Source of the DNA: JBCCTX01 sp964468435 | Lineage (GTDB): Bacteria > Bacteroidota > Bacteroidia > J057 | Length of the DNA: 58,520 bases | Direction of reading: 5' to 3' | Assembly: GCA_964468435.1 (NCBI GenBank) | Contig: CAYXVE010000030.1 | Span: 1-58,520, forward strand | Shown here: piece by piece, positions 1 to 8,630 of the stretch | How the letters are laid out: every line of letters begins with the position of its first letter | Numbering within the stretch: position 1 is the first letter of the stretch | Translations under genes and position numbers: made by a program | The notes under the pieces: generated by a model | What the model was told of the DNA's origin: nothing | The model's input: the letters and a program-made list of their open reading frames with translations, nothing else | The model's database searches: none

Positions 1-903
1 TCTGAGATATATGTTTATGACATGGCTGGAAATAGAAAATATTTATATGTAAGTATTTCTCTTCCCAAAGAACAGTCTTATCCCATTTCGATTTTAACTT
101 TTATAGATTTGACCAAACAGCGTTTGGCCGAAGAAGCACTGAGAAGTAGTGAGGAAAAGCTCAATATTAAAAATAAGGAGTTGCAAAAATACATTGAGAG
201 TAACATGCAGCTTGAAAATTTTGCTTACATCGCATCACATGATTTGCGGGAGCCTTTGCTGACTACTATGGGATTCAGCCGGCAACTGAAAATGAGATAC
301 GGCCATCAGCTCGATGAAAAGGGAGAATTGATTATTGATAACATCATGCATGCGACCCAGAATATGAATGATCAAATTAAGGGTTTGCTGGTTTATTCTA
401 GGGTACATGCTCATGAGCAGACATATGAGTATTTTGACGTAGCTGAAATATTGTATGAAGTCAGTAATGATCTCTCGGATATGATCCAAAAGCACAATGC
501 ATCTTTAGATATTGATATAGGGAAGGTATATGTAGAGGCAAACCAATATATGATTAAACAGCTTTTTCAGAATCTGATTACCAATGGAATAAAATTCCAC
601 AAAGATCATGTTGAACCTAATGTACGTATCACTGCGAGAAAGCAAAAAAATGTATGGTTGTTCAGTGTAAGGGATAATGGTATAGGAATTAATTCCGCAA
701 ATTATGAAAAGATATTTATTCTTTTCAAACGTCTTCACAATCGGAGTAAATATGATGGTTTTGGAATGGGTCTGGCTATTTGTAAGAAGATTTTGGAAAA
801 GCACCATGGAGAAATCTGGCTGGAATCAAAAATAGGTGAGGGAACAGTGTTTTATTTTACTTTGCCTGAAAAACATATCAACTTAAAAGTTAATCATGGA
901 TAA
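1..903 (+). CDS. Sensor histidine kinase, 5' end cut by the window edge
   Basis: Cytoplasmic signalling kinase of a two-component or phytochrome-like system. The frame is open to base 1, so the first ATG at 22 is probably internal and the N-terminal sensor part lies outside. The first ~45 residues read like the end of a PAS domain running into a coiled coil. The HisKA phospho-acceptor is the H in the SHDLREPL motif near base 238. The ATPase domain follows with an N-box (NLITNGIKFH), a G1 box (DNGIGI), an F-box and a G2 box (GFGMGLAI). There is no receiver domain at the C-terminus and no response regulator next to it, so the partner must be elsewhere. The next gene overlaps the last 8 bases. 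Confidence 0.93.
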   Translation, partial: SEIYVYDMAGNRKYLYVSISLPKEQSYPISILTFIDLTKQRLAEEALRSSEEKLNIKNKELQKYIESNMQLENFAYIASHDLREPLLTTMGFSRQLKMRYGHQLDEKGELIIDNIMHATQNMNDQIKGLLVYSRVHAHEQTYEYFDVAEILYEVSNDLSDMIQKHNASLDIDIGKVYVEANQYMIKQLFQNLITNGIKFHKDHVEPNVRITARKQKNVWLFSVRDNGIGINSANYEKIFILFKRLHNRSKYDGFGMGLAICKKILEKHHGEIWLESKIGEGTVFYFTLPEKHINLKVNHG

Positions 904-1099
904 GCCAGTCAACTGGACAATCAGACAAATCGAAAAGCGAAATCGCTTGCTGAATCGTGAAGTCATTTTACTAGCCGAAGAAATCCGTAATATAGATTGC
1001 CAAATCACTAGAGGGATAGCCTCAGATGCTTTGAGCGTATTGGGCAGTGGCAAAGTGATTGCACGCCTGGAGGCAAAGGAAGCAAAAGCACATCTTTGA
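896..1099 (+). CDS. Small charged helical protein coupled to the histidine kinase
   Basis: A 67-residue protein whose ATG overlaps the kinase stop codon region (8-base overlap), which suggests translational coupling. It is rich in Arg, Glu, Ile and Leu, with a predicted long helix over residues 8-35 and no signal peptide or membrane segment. I do not recognise a family. Because it is co-transcribed with a kinase, a role as a small partner of that kinase is possible, but this is inference. It could also be a chance ORF; the tight overlap and helical composition favour a real gene. Confidence 0.5.
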   Translation: MDKPVNWTIRQIEKRNRLLNREVILLAEEIRNIDCQITRGIASDALSVLGSGKVIARLEAKEAKAHL

Positions 1100-1117
1100 A
1101 GGATCAATAAAATCTAC

Positions 1118-2770
1118 ATGACATTCGTGGACCTGAAACGTCTTCTCTTGCCTGTTACGTTATTCATTTACACGTTTATTACAGGATGTGGAGACTACAA
1201 TCCTCCGGAGTTTACCTCTTATCCAGAGGTTATAGACAATCCCAATCCTCGGGCTCCACTTACAGGCTTGGTAAGATTTAGTTCCGATGAGCAGGTAACT
1301 GCCCAGATAGACATTTACGACTATGGTCAACTGATCGGTAGCATGATATATGACAGCACTTACCACGCTGAGCAGGGACTACCTGTTCTGGGTATGCGCC
1401 CCAATTGCAAATGTGCCGTTGTAGTTTCGATCATTGATCAGGGGGGGAATATAGTACAATCAGATACATTATCGTACAGACCTCCAGCGCTTCCCGCTGC
1501 CAAAGACTCTTTTCCCGATCTCACAGCATATCTCCCTGAACCGGAAAGCATGGAAGGTCAAATCACTCTTTTAAGTGTCAGGCGAAACCGGGAGGGAGAT
1601 CCCGGATTTGGAGCAGGCTATGGATTGCTCTTGGCGCTTAATGAGGTAGGAGAGGTTGTGTGGTATTACATGACAGATAAGAGAATAAGCGATTTCGAGA
1701 TACTGGAAAATGGACATATCATCTATCTCACTTATGATTATGAAATGGTGGAAATAGATTGGCAGGGTAATACGATCAGAACATGGTATGCAGCCCAACG
1801 ACCTCAGGGGTTAGGAGACGGGACTCCCGTACAAACCCTGGTCTTTCACCATGAAGTGGATGTACTTCCCTGGGGAAATTTTCTAATACTCTCTGCAGAA
1901 CAACGAGAAATAGAAAACTACTACACCTCTGAAACAGAGGCAGAAACTCCACGAGGCGTTGAGAAGGTAATGGGAGATCTCATCATCGAAGTTACACCCG
2001 GGGGAGAGATCGTGTGGAGTTGGAATGCTTTCGACCATCTCGATCCATTCCGGATCGGATATGAGACTTTTTCCAATTACTGGCCTGCAAGGGGATTTCC
2101 TGAGACCCGAGACTGGAGCCATGGCAATGGCTTGTATTACGATGTGCGCGATAGTTCGATCATCGCTTCTTTTCGATTCCAGGAAGCATTAGTGAAAATA
2201 GACTACCATAGTCAGGATATCGAGTGGATTCTGGGAGATTCCACGGGCTGGAGGGATGAATACAAGGTTAAACTGCTGTTACCCGAGGGAGACATCGATT
2301 GGTTTTATCACCAGAACGCTCCCAGTCTAAATGCAAGAGGTCAACTGTTGCTCTTTGATAATCAAAATTATCAGGCGATGCCTTTTGAAACCCCGGTTGC
2401 AGCAGGAGAATCCTTTAGCAGAGCTACGGCATTTGAGATCAATGAGGAAAATCGCACTGTGCGTCAGATTTGGTCATCTGCAGATGTAGAAGAGGATACC
2501 TGGTATACATTTGAGATGGGGGATGCCGATTGGGTTCCAGAATCGGGAGAGGGAAATATTATCGTCTCATACGGTAGCGGAAAGATGGTGAAATATTTTG
2601 ATCCTGCTTATGACTCAGCCAACAAACCCCAAGCTTCCAGGGTGGTAGAGTATACCTTCGAGCCCAAGCCACGCAAGGTGTGGGAGGTCATCATTGAAGA
2701 TGAGTCTCGTGATCCAGCCAATTGGGCCATACATGGCCATCAAAGGATATATAATTGGGCAGGGCAGTAG
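1118..2770 (+). CDS. Arylsulfotransferase-like (ASST) lipoprotein
   Basis: A 550-residue exported lipoprotein: the N-terminus is hydrophobic and ends in the lipobox TGC (Cys24). The body reads as the six-bladed propeller of the arylsulfotransferase (ASST) family, enzymes that move sulfate between phenolic compounds through a histidine intermediate. Candidate active-site segments in order are FHHEVDV, WSHGNGLYYD, ASFRFQ and FYHQNAP; the last contains the His that would match the catalytic His of E. coli AssT. Most ASSTs are periplasmic, in line with the lipoprotein signal. It starts 18 bases after the small protein and may share its transcript. Two sulfatases lie 24 kb away, so sulfate-ester chemistry is a theme. 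The exact substrate cannot be told. Confidence 0.82.
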   Translation: MTFVDLKRLLLPVTLFIYTFITGCGDYNPPEFTSYPEVIDNPNPRAPLTGLVRFSSDEQVTAQIDIYDYGQLIGSMIYDSTYHAEQGLPVLGMRPNCKCAVVVSIIDQGGNIVQSDTLSYRPPALPAAKDSFPDLTAYLPEPESMEGQITLLSVRRNREGDPGFGAGYGLLLALNEVGEVVWYYMTDKRISDFEILENGHIIYLTYDYEMVEIDWQGNTIRTWYAAQRPQGLGDGTPVQTLVFHHEVDVLPWGNFLILSAEQREIENYYTSETEAETPRGVEKVMGDLIIEVTPGGEIVWSWNAFDHLDPFRIGYETFSNYWPARGFPETRDWSHGNGLYYDVRDSSIIASFRFQEALVKIDYHSQDIEWILGDSTGWRDEYKVKLLLPEGDIDWFYHQNAPSLNARGQLLLFDNQNYQAMPFETPVAAGESFSRATAFEINEENRTVRQIWSSADVEEDTWYTFEMGDADWVPESGEGNIIVSYGSGKMVKYFDPAYDSANKPQASRVVEYTFEPKPRKVWEVIIEDESRDPANWAIHGHQRIYNWAGQ

Positions 2771-2793
2771 CAAAGTATGCTGTATCAAACGAA

Positions 2794-3735
2794 TCACAAT
2801 CTCACCATAACCTCTTTGATCATGTTCATGATCAGTTGAAACTGTTTTACATTACCAGGATGATGATCCTCCATGAGAGAAGTACCTGCAAAAATGCGAT
2901 CAGATTGAGGAAAAATGATTAAAAACTGTCCCCCATATCCCAATGCTGCATACATAGGCTGATCCAGGAATTCACAAACCCACCAACCATAGCCATATCC
3001 TTGAACTCCGGGAATAAATGAATGGAAATAAGTATCTTCTACATAGGTCTTTACGGACCAGCATTTCTCGACCCATCCTGACTCTAGTATAGAGGGGTGA
3101 ATTTTCTCGCTTATAAGCCATTGGGCCAGCGTGATCATTTCACGTGTTGAGAGCTGAAGGTCTGTACCTCCCCAGGCTATGCCTTGGGAGTTGGTTCCCC
3201 ATCGATCCAGACGTATATCTAGCTGATCTCCTAGCTCATATTGTGCAAATTGTGCAAATGAAGTATCGATCATTTGCTCCATAAGATAGACCAGAATATG
3301 ACTAGCTGGTGTACAGTAGCTGAAAGTAGAATCCGTTTCAAACAGAAAAGGATACTTCAGCATGTAACGGATGGGGTCGGAATGCAGAAAAAATAGTTCC
3401 AAATGCAGATTAGTCTCATGCCAGTCCCAAATGGTATGCATAGATAACAGGTGTGAATATCTGACAGGCCTGTATTTCTCTGTAATCTTTGTGTTAATAT
3501 GAGCTTTTGCTAGTAAAACTGGATATATGCTGTGCTCATCTGATAGGATATGTTGCTGTTTAAGGATGATAAAAAGAAAGGGTAAAATGGATTTTGCGAC
3601 TGATTTTACATTTTGTGGTTGGGATAGCATTTCTGGTTTCGTAGAAAACTCGTGGAGAATCTGTTGTTTGTCTGCAATGATAAAACTTTGCAGATAGGTA
3701 ATGCTGTTGATCTTTGATTTAACACGGGAATCCAT
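2794..3735 (-). CDS. Beta-lactamase-fold serine hydrolase (class C/esterase type)
   Basis: A 313-residue member of the serine beta-lactamase/transpeptidase-like (S12) superfamily. The nucleophile motif SVAK is at residues 45-48. The second motif is Tyr140-Cys-Thr where the family usually has Tyr-x-Asn, so the third position is altered. The third motif is a Gly-rich strand, GYGGQF, near the C-terminus, in place of the KTG type. There is no convincing signal peptide, and it is shorter than typical class C enzymes (~360). It may be an esterase or peptidase, not a drug-degrading enzyme. It is convergent with the arylsulfotransferase gene (23-base gap). Confidence 0.72.
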   Translation of the reverse strand: MDSRVKSKINSITYLQSFIIADKQQILHEFSTKPEMLSQPQNVKSVAKSILPFLFIILKQQHILSDEHSIYPVLLAKAHINTKITEKYRPVRYSHLLSMHTIWDWHETNLHLELFFLHSDPIRYMLKYPFLFETDSTFSYCTPASHILVYLMEQMIDTSFAQFAQYELGDQLDIRLDRWGTNSQGIAWGGTDLQLSTREMITLAQWLISEKIHPSILESGWVEKCWSVKTYVEDTYFHSFIPGVQGYGYGWWVCEFLDQPMYAALGYGGQFLIIFPQSDRIFAGTSLMEDHHPGNVKQFQLIMNMIKEVMVRL

Positions 3736-3962
3736 AAATGTGGTATGAGAAAGAAATTATCCAGTGTTGATCATTAAAACATGGATAAACGGAGATTTTG
3801 GATGTGTCTTTCCTGTAAATTAGATATCAAAATAGTATAATGGTACTAAAATGTTGTGACAAACAGAAAGATCAATGGGAAGGTAAGAAGATTCTTTTCA
3901 TATCAGCAAAAAAATATTCCCCATCACTTTTATCATGTATTCTGATCAGCGAAATTAGTACT

Positions 3963-4661
3963 ATGAAATTATTGTATATATTCCTTGTAATGTTTTCACT
4001 GTTATGGTTGAGTTGTAATCAAACATCCAGTGATTCAGAAGCAGAAAACGATCATGCCCATGGGCATCATCACGTTGATGCAAATGCCTATATGCATCAG
4101 CGTTCATTTGAAGAATTGGTGGCAAATTTTGAGTCGCCCGAGAGGCTGGAGTGGCAGAAACCAGATAGTGTGATAGCGATGATGGGGGATATTTCTGGAA
4201 AAACAGTCATGGATATCGGATGTGGTACAGGGTATTTTTCGGTGAGACTGGCGGAGAAGGGAGCCAAAGTTATCTGTGCTGATGTTGATGAAGAATTTCA
4301 GGCTTATGTGGATCAACGCAAGGAAGAGGAAGGATATACGGATGAGCAGATCGAAACGCGAATGATTCCCTATGACAGTCCTGGTCTTTCAGATTCTGAA
4401 GCAGATTATGTGATGATCATAGATACCTATCATCATATAGAAAACCGCGAAGATTATTTCCGTCAGGTAAGACAGGGATTAAAGGAGATGGGAAAATTGA
4501 TGGTGATAGATTTTGAAAAACGTGAAACTCCACACGGCCCCCCGTTGGAGATGCGTATCAGTGCGGATCAGGTAGTAGAAGAACTCAAAGCAGCTGGATT
4601 TGACAGCTTAGAGATCAATACAGATCTTCTGCCTTATCAATACATTATCATTGGAAGCTAA
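3963..4661 (+). CDS. SAM-dependent methyltransferase exported as a lipoprotein
   Basis: I place the start at 3963, giving 232 residues, because this begins a clear lipoprotein signal peptide (MKLLYIF... LSC, Cys18). The longer in-frame start at 3840 would put 41 charged residues before it. After the Cys comes an acidic, His-rich linker with DHAHGHHH. The catalytic domain is a class I methyltransferase with motif I VMDIGCGTGYF and acidic ADVDEE after strand 2. Similar exported methyltransferases are known in Bacteroidota. How SAM would reach the periplasm is unclear. The stop codon is directly adjacent to the stop of the convergent next gene (0-base gap). Confidence 0.78.
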   Translation: MKLLYIFLVMFSLLWLSCNQTSSDSEAENDHAHGHHHVDANAYMHQRSFEELVANFESPERLEWQKPDSVIAMMGDISGKTVMDIGCGTGYFSVRLAEKGAKVICADVDEEFQAYVDQRKEEEGYTDEQIETRMIPYDSPGLSDSEADYVMIIDTYHHIENREDYFRQVRQGLKEMGKLMVIDFEKRETPHGPPLEMRISADQVVEELKAAGFDSLEINTDLLPYQYIIIGS

Positions 4662-5417
4662 TCAATGGGTAATTAGATAGCTCAAAGTATCCTGAAAGCC
4701 GACTGACAGGGTATCAACTTTTACCTCTACGACTGCCATACTTGTAGAGTCTGTACCTTCTTTTACGGTGGTTTCCATCAACACATCCAGATCAGCAGGT
4801 AATCGGATATTCCATCTTTTCAGGTTCTCATGGGTATTGGTAATAGTAAGATCAAATAAAATGGGAAAGGGATCTAGTAAGGAAAAATGTACAAATACCT
4901 GATCAAAGAGATCCACATTAGTGGTGTCGGCCATTTCTAGCTGGAGCAACCCTGCAGAATATACATTGATGTTAATGACTTCATCCGGGATAAGTCTGGG
5001 TCTGAAGACCGGTAGCGGTTCTCCATTCTGCAGGGTCGTGATCAACAGATAATCCTGGGTGATCAGTTCAATCCGGTGAAATATATCAGTAGTATCAAGC
5101 CCTGTACTATTTGCAATAGATAATAAAGAATCACTGTCATACTGATATGCTATGTTAAAAAAACCATTTACATCCGTCCTGGCGCTATCGATACCATGTA
5201 TATAGCTATCTCCTAGAAATTGGGTAATTTGAATCTTCAGATCTGATACAGGTTGATTAGTAGCTTCGTTAAAAACAAAGCCTGGATAATTTTCCGTTAC
5301 CAGATTTTTATCGATGAGGGGTTCGGGATTGTCTTTGGTATTTCCCGGATGATCACATGCCGTGAAAATCCCAACAAGCGTTGATATGTATAGTATTACT
5401 ACAGATGCACCTTTCAT
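4662..5417 (-). CDS. Lipoprotein with carboxypeptidase-regulatory-like domain, function unknown
   Basis: A 251-residue lipoprotein with a signal peptide ending in FTAC (Cys21). Residues 45-105 resemble an Ig-like carboxypeptidase regulatory fold (PGFVFNEATNQPV...LKIQI...DVNGFFNI), common in outer-surface proteins of Bacteroidota. The rest is predicted beta-rich, with many Asp and Thr. No catalytic motif is visible. A structural or binding role at the outer membrane is likely. It is a single gene, divergent from OsmC with a 118-base gap and convergent with the methyltransferase. Confidence 0.68.
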   Translation of the reverse strand: MKGASVVILYISTLVGIFTACDHPGNTKDNPEPLIDKNLVTENYPGFVFNEATNQPVSDLKIQITQFLGDSYIHGIDSARTDVNGFFNIAYQYDSDSLLSIANSTGLDTTDIFHRIELITQDYLLITTLQNGEPLPVFRPRLIPDEVININVYSAGLLQLEMADTTNVDLFDQVFVHFSLLDPFPILFDLTITNTHENLKRWNIRLPADLDVLMETTVKEGTDSTSMAVVEVKVDTLSVGFQDTLSYLITH

Positions 5418-5535
5418 ATGGCAAAAATAATAATATCTTAGTGGCTTTAACAGGTAAATTCACTTTGTCTGCAGATGAGAAATATCAAACTATTACGATC
5501 GTAAAACAATTGATTATTAAGCATTTTTCATACCT

Positions 5536-5976
5536 ATGGAAGTACATATTAAACGACTCAATCAGGATATACACTTCGAAGGAAGTAACCCAAATGGAAT
5601 CTCTGTATCTATAGATGGATCATCGGCAGAAGGAGGTGAAGGAAAAGGTGCCAGACCCATGGAAGTCATCCTCATGGGACTGGGATCATGTAGTGGAATA
5701 GATGTGGTTCTGATATTGAAGAAAATGAAACAGGATTTAGTAGATATGGAAATCAAGGTGGAGGGTGAGCGTCGTGAAGAGATACCTCGGATTTTTACAA
5801 AAATCCATGTACATTATACGCTTTATGGAAACATAGATCAGGAGAAGGCACGCCGTGCTATTGAGCTATCTATGGAAAAATATTGCTCCGTAACAGCTAT
5901 GCTGGAAAAAGTGGCTGAGATCACCTATACTTTTGAAGTGATAAAGGCAGATTCTGAAAATGGAAACAGCCATTAA
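5536..5976 (+). CDS. OsmC family peroxiredoxin-like protein
   Basis: A 146-residue cytoplasmic protein of the OsmC/Ohr superfamily, which reduces organic hydroperoxides with a pair of cysteines. The first Cys is in GLGSCSGID, where the usual sequence is a helix start after MGL, and the second is in KYCSVTAM. Spacing and length are typical of the YhfA/OsmC subgroup. It is monocistronic, with the ATG preceded by an AT-rich stretch and no purine-rich ribosome site. Whether the substrate is a peroxide or another electrophile is not clear from sequence. Confidence 0.88.
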   Translation: MEVHIKRLNQDIHFEGSNPNGISVSIDGSSAEGGEGKGARPMEVILMGLGSCSGIDVVLILKKMKQDLVDMEIKVEGERREEIPRIFTKIHVHYTLYGNIDQEKARRAIELSMEKYCSVTAMLEKVAEITYTFEVIKADSENGNSH

Positions 5977-5978
5977 TT

Positions 5979-6068
5979 CAATTTTCTTGTACTTTTTGAG
6001 CTTTCTCCATCTGCTCTTTTGAAAACGCCTTAGCCTGTTGAAGCAAGAAAAGTACGTAATAAAATTGA
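5979..6068. terminator. Long imperfect inverted repeat between convergent genes
   Basis: Between the stops of OsmC and the PVC dehydrogenase, the left arm (5979-5996, containing tcaatttt and gtactttt) is repeated in inverted form at 6048-6068. Sixteen positions pair with 3-5 unpaired bases inside each arm and a loop of about 50 bases. It could act as a bidirectional terminator, but the loop is long. The minus strand also reads as an open helical peptide of ~25 residues here, so this may instead be a gene remnant. Confidence 0.3.
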
Positions 6069-6086
6069 TGGCATCGAAGTGAAGTA

Positions 6087-8618
6087 TTATTTGAGTGAAA
6101 CCAGATAAGCAATGAGATCATTGAACTCTTTTGCTGTTAATTGTTGTTCCAATCCTTCAGGCATGAGCGAGGCAGGTGCAAGACCAAAGCTTTTTGCTTG
6201 CTTGTATTGGATAAATTCACCTGTGGGAGACATAAGTTCTATACTATTACTGCCTACATCGATTTGTCTCCCATAGTGTGTCTGTCCTTGTTGGTCTACT
6301 ACAAACCAGCCCTGCCATTCGGGTGATATCTCAGCCGAAGGCTGAAGGATAGCCCGGATCAATTGATCCCGGGATTTACTACTACCAACATGAGACAAAT
6401 CAGGTCCGAAATGACCACCCCACCCATCAATCTGATGGCAGTTTTGGCATTGTGTACTGGACAATTGAAAGATGTATTTTCCACTTTCTAGATTGCCTGT
6501 TTCATCTACCGCTTTGGACCATTCTTTATCACTCAAAGCGGCTTTTGCCATACTCGTGCCTTCCCCACAGCGCTCCAGATACCTTATTGCAGTGCTGGTC
6601 AGTAGCGTATTTTCTTCATCGCGCACAGCTTTTATCTCATCACAAAAGTTATCTCCCAGATAACTTAATGTGATAAGTGCCTGGGTTCTCATGGGTATAC
6701 TTTCATTTTTATCCAGAACTGTTTCTAATATTGTCGATGCAATAGATGGATCATTTACCTCTTGGAATAATCTCAATAATGCCTCCCGCATGGTAGGCGA
6801 TGAATTCTTGTACAGCGCCCATAAGTTATTGGCTGAAGAGTCGGGCTCTTTGAGGTATGGAAGTGCTGCGGCCCGTAGATCATCCTGTATATTGGGATCG
6901 TTAATCATATTCCAGACAAAACCTTCTGGCAATGTTCTGGGTATGGATTTGGCATGGCGTTCAGATTGCAACTCTTTGGCCTGAACAAAACCAGGTTGTA
7001 AGTGCCTGATGGTAGCAAGCCAGGTTTCCAGCAAGTCCGAAGAGATATATCCTTCCCTTATCGATAGCGCTACTTGAGATAAGAGGTCAGTTCTGCTGTG
7101 GCGTGCAATATAGATCAATACCATCTGACGAATATTTTTGTCATCATCTTTCAGCAATTGCTTGAGAAGTTGTAGATCAGGATCAAGATCACTGGATGAT
7201 AAGGCAATCAGTGCCTGTAGTCTGAGCTGATCATCTTGATGACTGAGAAGTGTTTCGACATATGACTGATAAGCAGGTGTTATAAGCTGCCTGCGAGCAG
7301 TGGTACGTATAAAAGGATCTTCTGAACCCAAAGCCTGAAATAGTTCTTTTTCGCTTTCCCAAGACGCATATCGAGATGAGAATATCTGTTTTGCCAGATC
7401 ATTTTCTGTCTTAATGGCCATGATTTGGGAATTATTCACAGAAGATAAGCGCCAGATTTTTCCCTTTCCATGATTGGGATATTGTCGTATTACCCAGTCT
7501 GTGATATAGATATCACCTTTACTGTTAGTAGCTAGGGCTACTGGATGAAAGCTACTGTCTCCCTGAACCAGGACTTTGGCTTCTCCCTTTACCGTACTCT
7601 GGTGGGGTTGTAAGGGTATCCTGACGATGGTATGTTCTTCCCAAATAGTACTCAATATATTGTCAGGATACACGGAGGATAAACAGGTAAAGCTAGCATC
7701 AAGCATGCCGGAAGGTGCCTCACCTAATGCGGCTGCATAGGGTAAGGTACCGGGAAGTTCACCATTCCACGCCAGGAAGGGGTGTATTCCGCTTCCTCCA
7801 TAGAGGGATTCATAGCCGTAGTGGCCTCCTGGAACAACCTCAATCAGGCGATTGGGTCCCCGGCTATCGGGGTCGTTATCGACCAGCAATAGCCGGCCTT
7901 CCCAGGTAAATTTGATATCAAAAGGATTCCAGAATCCTGTAGCTACTTCCTCCAGTCTGGTTCCATCTGCTTTACACCGGAGTACATTGCCTCCATCTCC
8001 ATATCCACTGAGCGTAGTACCATCTGTACCTGTAATGGTCCATGCATAGCTTCCCGAATTTCCCCTGGAGATATAGAGCCAGTCATCATGAACAGTGAGG
8101 CCCAGAATCCCAGCGTGGTCATAGACATTTTCCGGAGGATTCATTTCCAGTAAAAGCTTGCGCAAATCACTGATCCCATCTCCATCGGTATCTTCAAATA
8201 CCCAAACTTTACACTTTTCCGTCAAGTAAATTCTGTTATCCTTATCACAAGCCAGATTCATCCCATCCTCAATGCTGTCAGCAAAAATAATCCAGGATTC
8301 AGGTATGCCATCCTGATTGTTGTCTACGCCTTTCTTGATGCGATCAAATTCAGGGCCAGAATAATCCTTGGGTTCCAGGTGAGTATGAGACTCCAGAATA
8401 TAGATATTGTCATGTCTATCTATTGTCAGTCCGATGGGCGTCATGATGTCTGGATCTTCGGCAATGAGCTCCATACGAAACTCATCATTGAACACTCTAG
8501 GGTAGGATCCAGATACTGTTGAATTATGACATCCCGTCCATATTCCTAAAAAAGATACATATAGGAAAATACAGGATGAAATGTATTGGCTGCGTTGAAG
8601 TATTTTATTGAATAACAT
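6087..8618 (-). CDS. PVC-type membrane-bound dehydrogenase with HEAT repeats and cytochrome c domain
   Basis: An 843-residue lipoprotein (lipobox WTGC near residue 30). Residues ~40-390 form a PQQ/sugar-dehydrogenase-like beta-propeller with Asp-rich loops of the DTDGDGISD type that may bind Ca2+. Residues ~430-710 are helical HEAT-like repeats. The last ~130 residues are a c-type cytochrome with CQNCH heme attachment. This is the PVC-type heme-binding CxxCH architecture, found in Planctomycetes and in Bacteroidota and thought to oxidise carbohydrates or alcohols with electrons leaving through the heme. It lies 12 bases downstream of the sortilin-like gene, so both are probably one operon. 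The 1087-residue protein at 42.3 kb is a paralogue with an added domain. Confidence 0.9.
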   Translation of the reverse strand: MLFNKILQRSQYISSCIFLYVSFLGIWTGCHNSTVSGSYPRVFNDEFRMELIAEDPDIMTPIGLTIDRHDNIYILESHTHLEPKDYSGPEFDRIKKGVDNNQDGIPESWIIFADSIEDGMNLACDKDNRIYLTEKCKVWVFEDTDGDGISDLRKLLLEMNPPENVYDHAGILGLTVHDDWLYISRGNSGSYAWTITGTDGTTLSGYGDGGNVLRCKADGTRLEEVATGFWNPFDIKFTWEGRLLLVDNDPDSRGPNRLIEVVPGGHYGYESLYGGSGIHPFLAWNGELPGTLPYAAALGEAPSGMLDASFTCLSSVYPDNILSTIWEEHTIVRIPLQPHQSTVKGEAKVLVQGDSSFHPVALATNSKGDIYITDWVIRQYPNHGKGKIWRLSSVNNSQIMAIKTENDLAKQIFSSRYASWESEKELFQALGSEDPFIRTTARRQLITPAYQSYVETLLSHQDDQLRLQALIALSSSDLDPDLQLLKQLLKDDDKNIRQMVLIYIARHSRTDLLSQVALSIREGYISSDLLETWLATIRHLQPGFVQAKELQSERHAKSIPRTLPEGFVWNMINDPNIQDDLRAAALPYLKEPDSSANNLWALYKNSSPTMREALLRLFQEVNDPSIASTILETVLDKNESIPMRTQALITLSYLGDNFCDEIKAVRDEENTLLTSTAIRYLERCGEGTSMAKAALSDKEWSKAVDETGNLESGKYIFQLSSTQCQNCHQIDGWGGHFGPDLSHVGSSKSRDQLIRAILQPSAEISPEWQGWFVVDQQGQTHYGRQIDVGSNSIELMSPTGEFIQYKQAKSFGLAPASLMPEGLEQQLTAKEFNDLIAYLVSLK

Positions 8619-8630
8619 GGTAATTTGGAA

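Noticed and set aside
7715..8049. Plus-strand ORFs inside the PVC dehydrogenase gene
   Set aside because: They are antisense to a full-length gene with clear domains and carry no motif.
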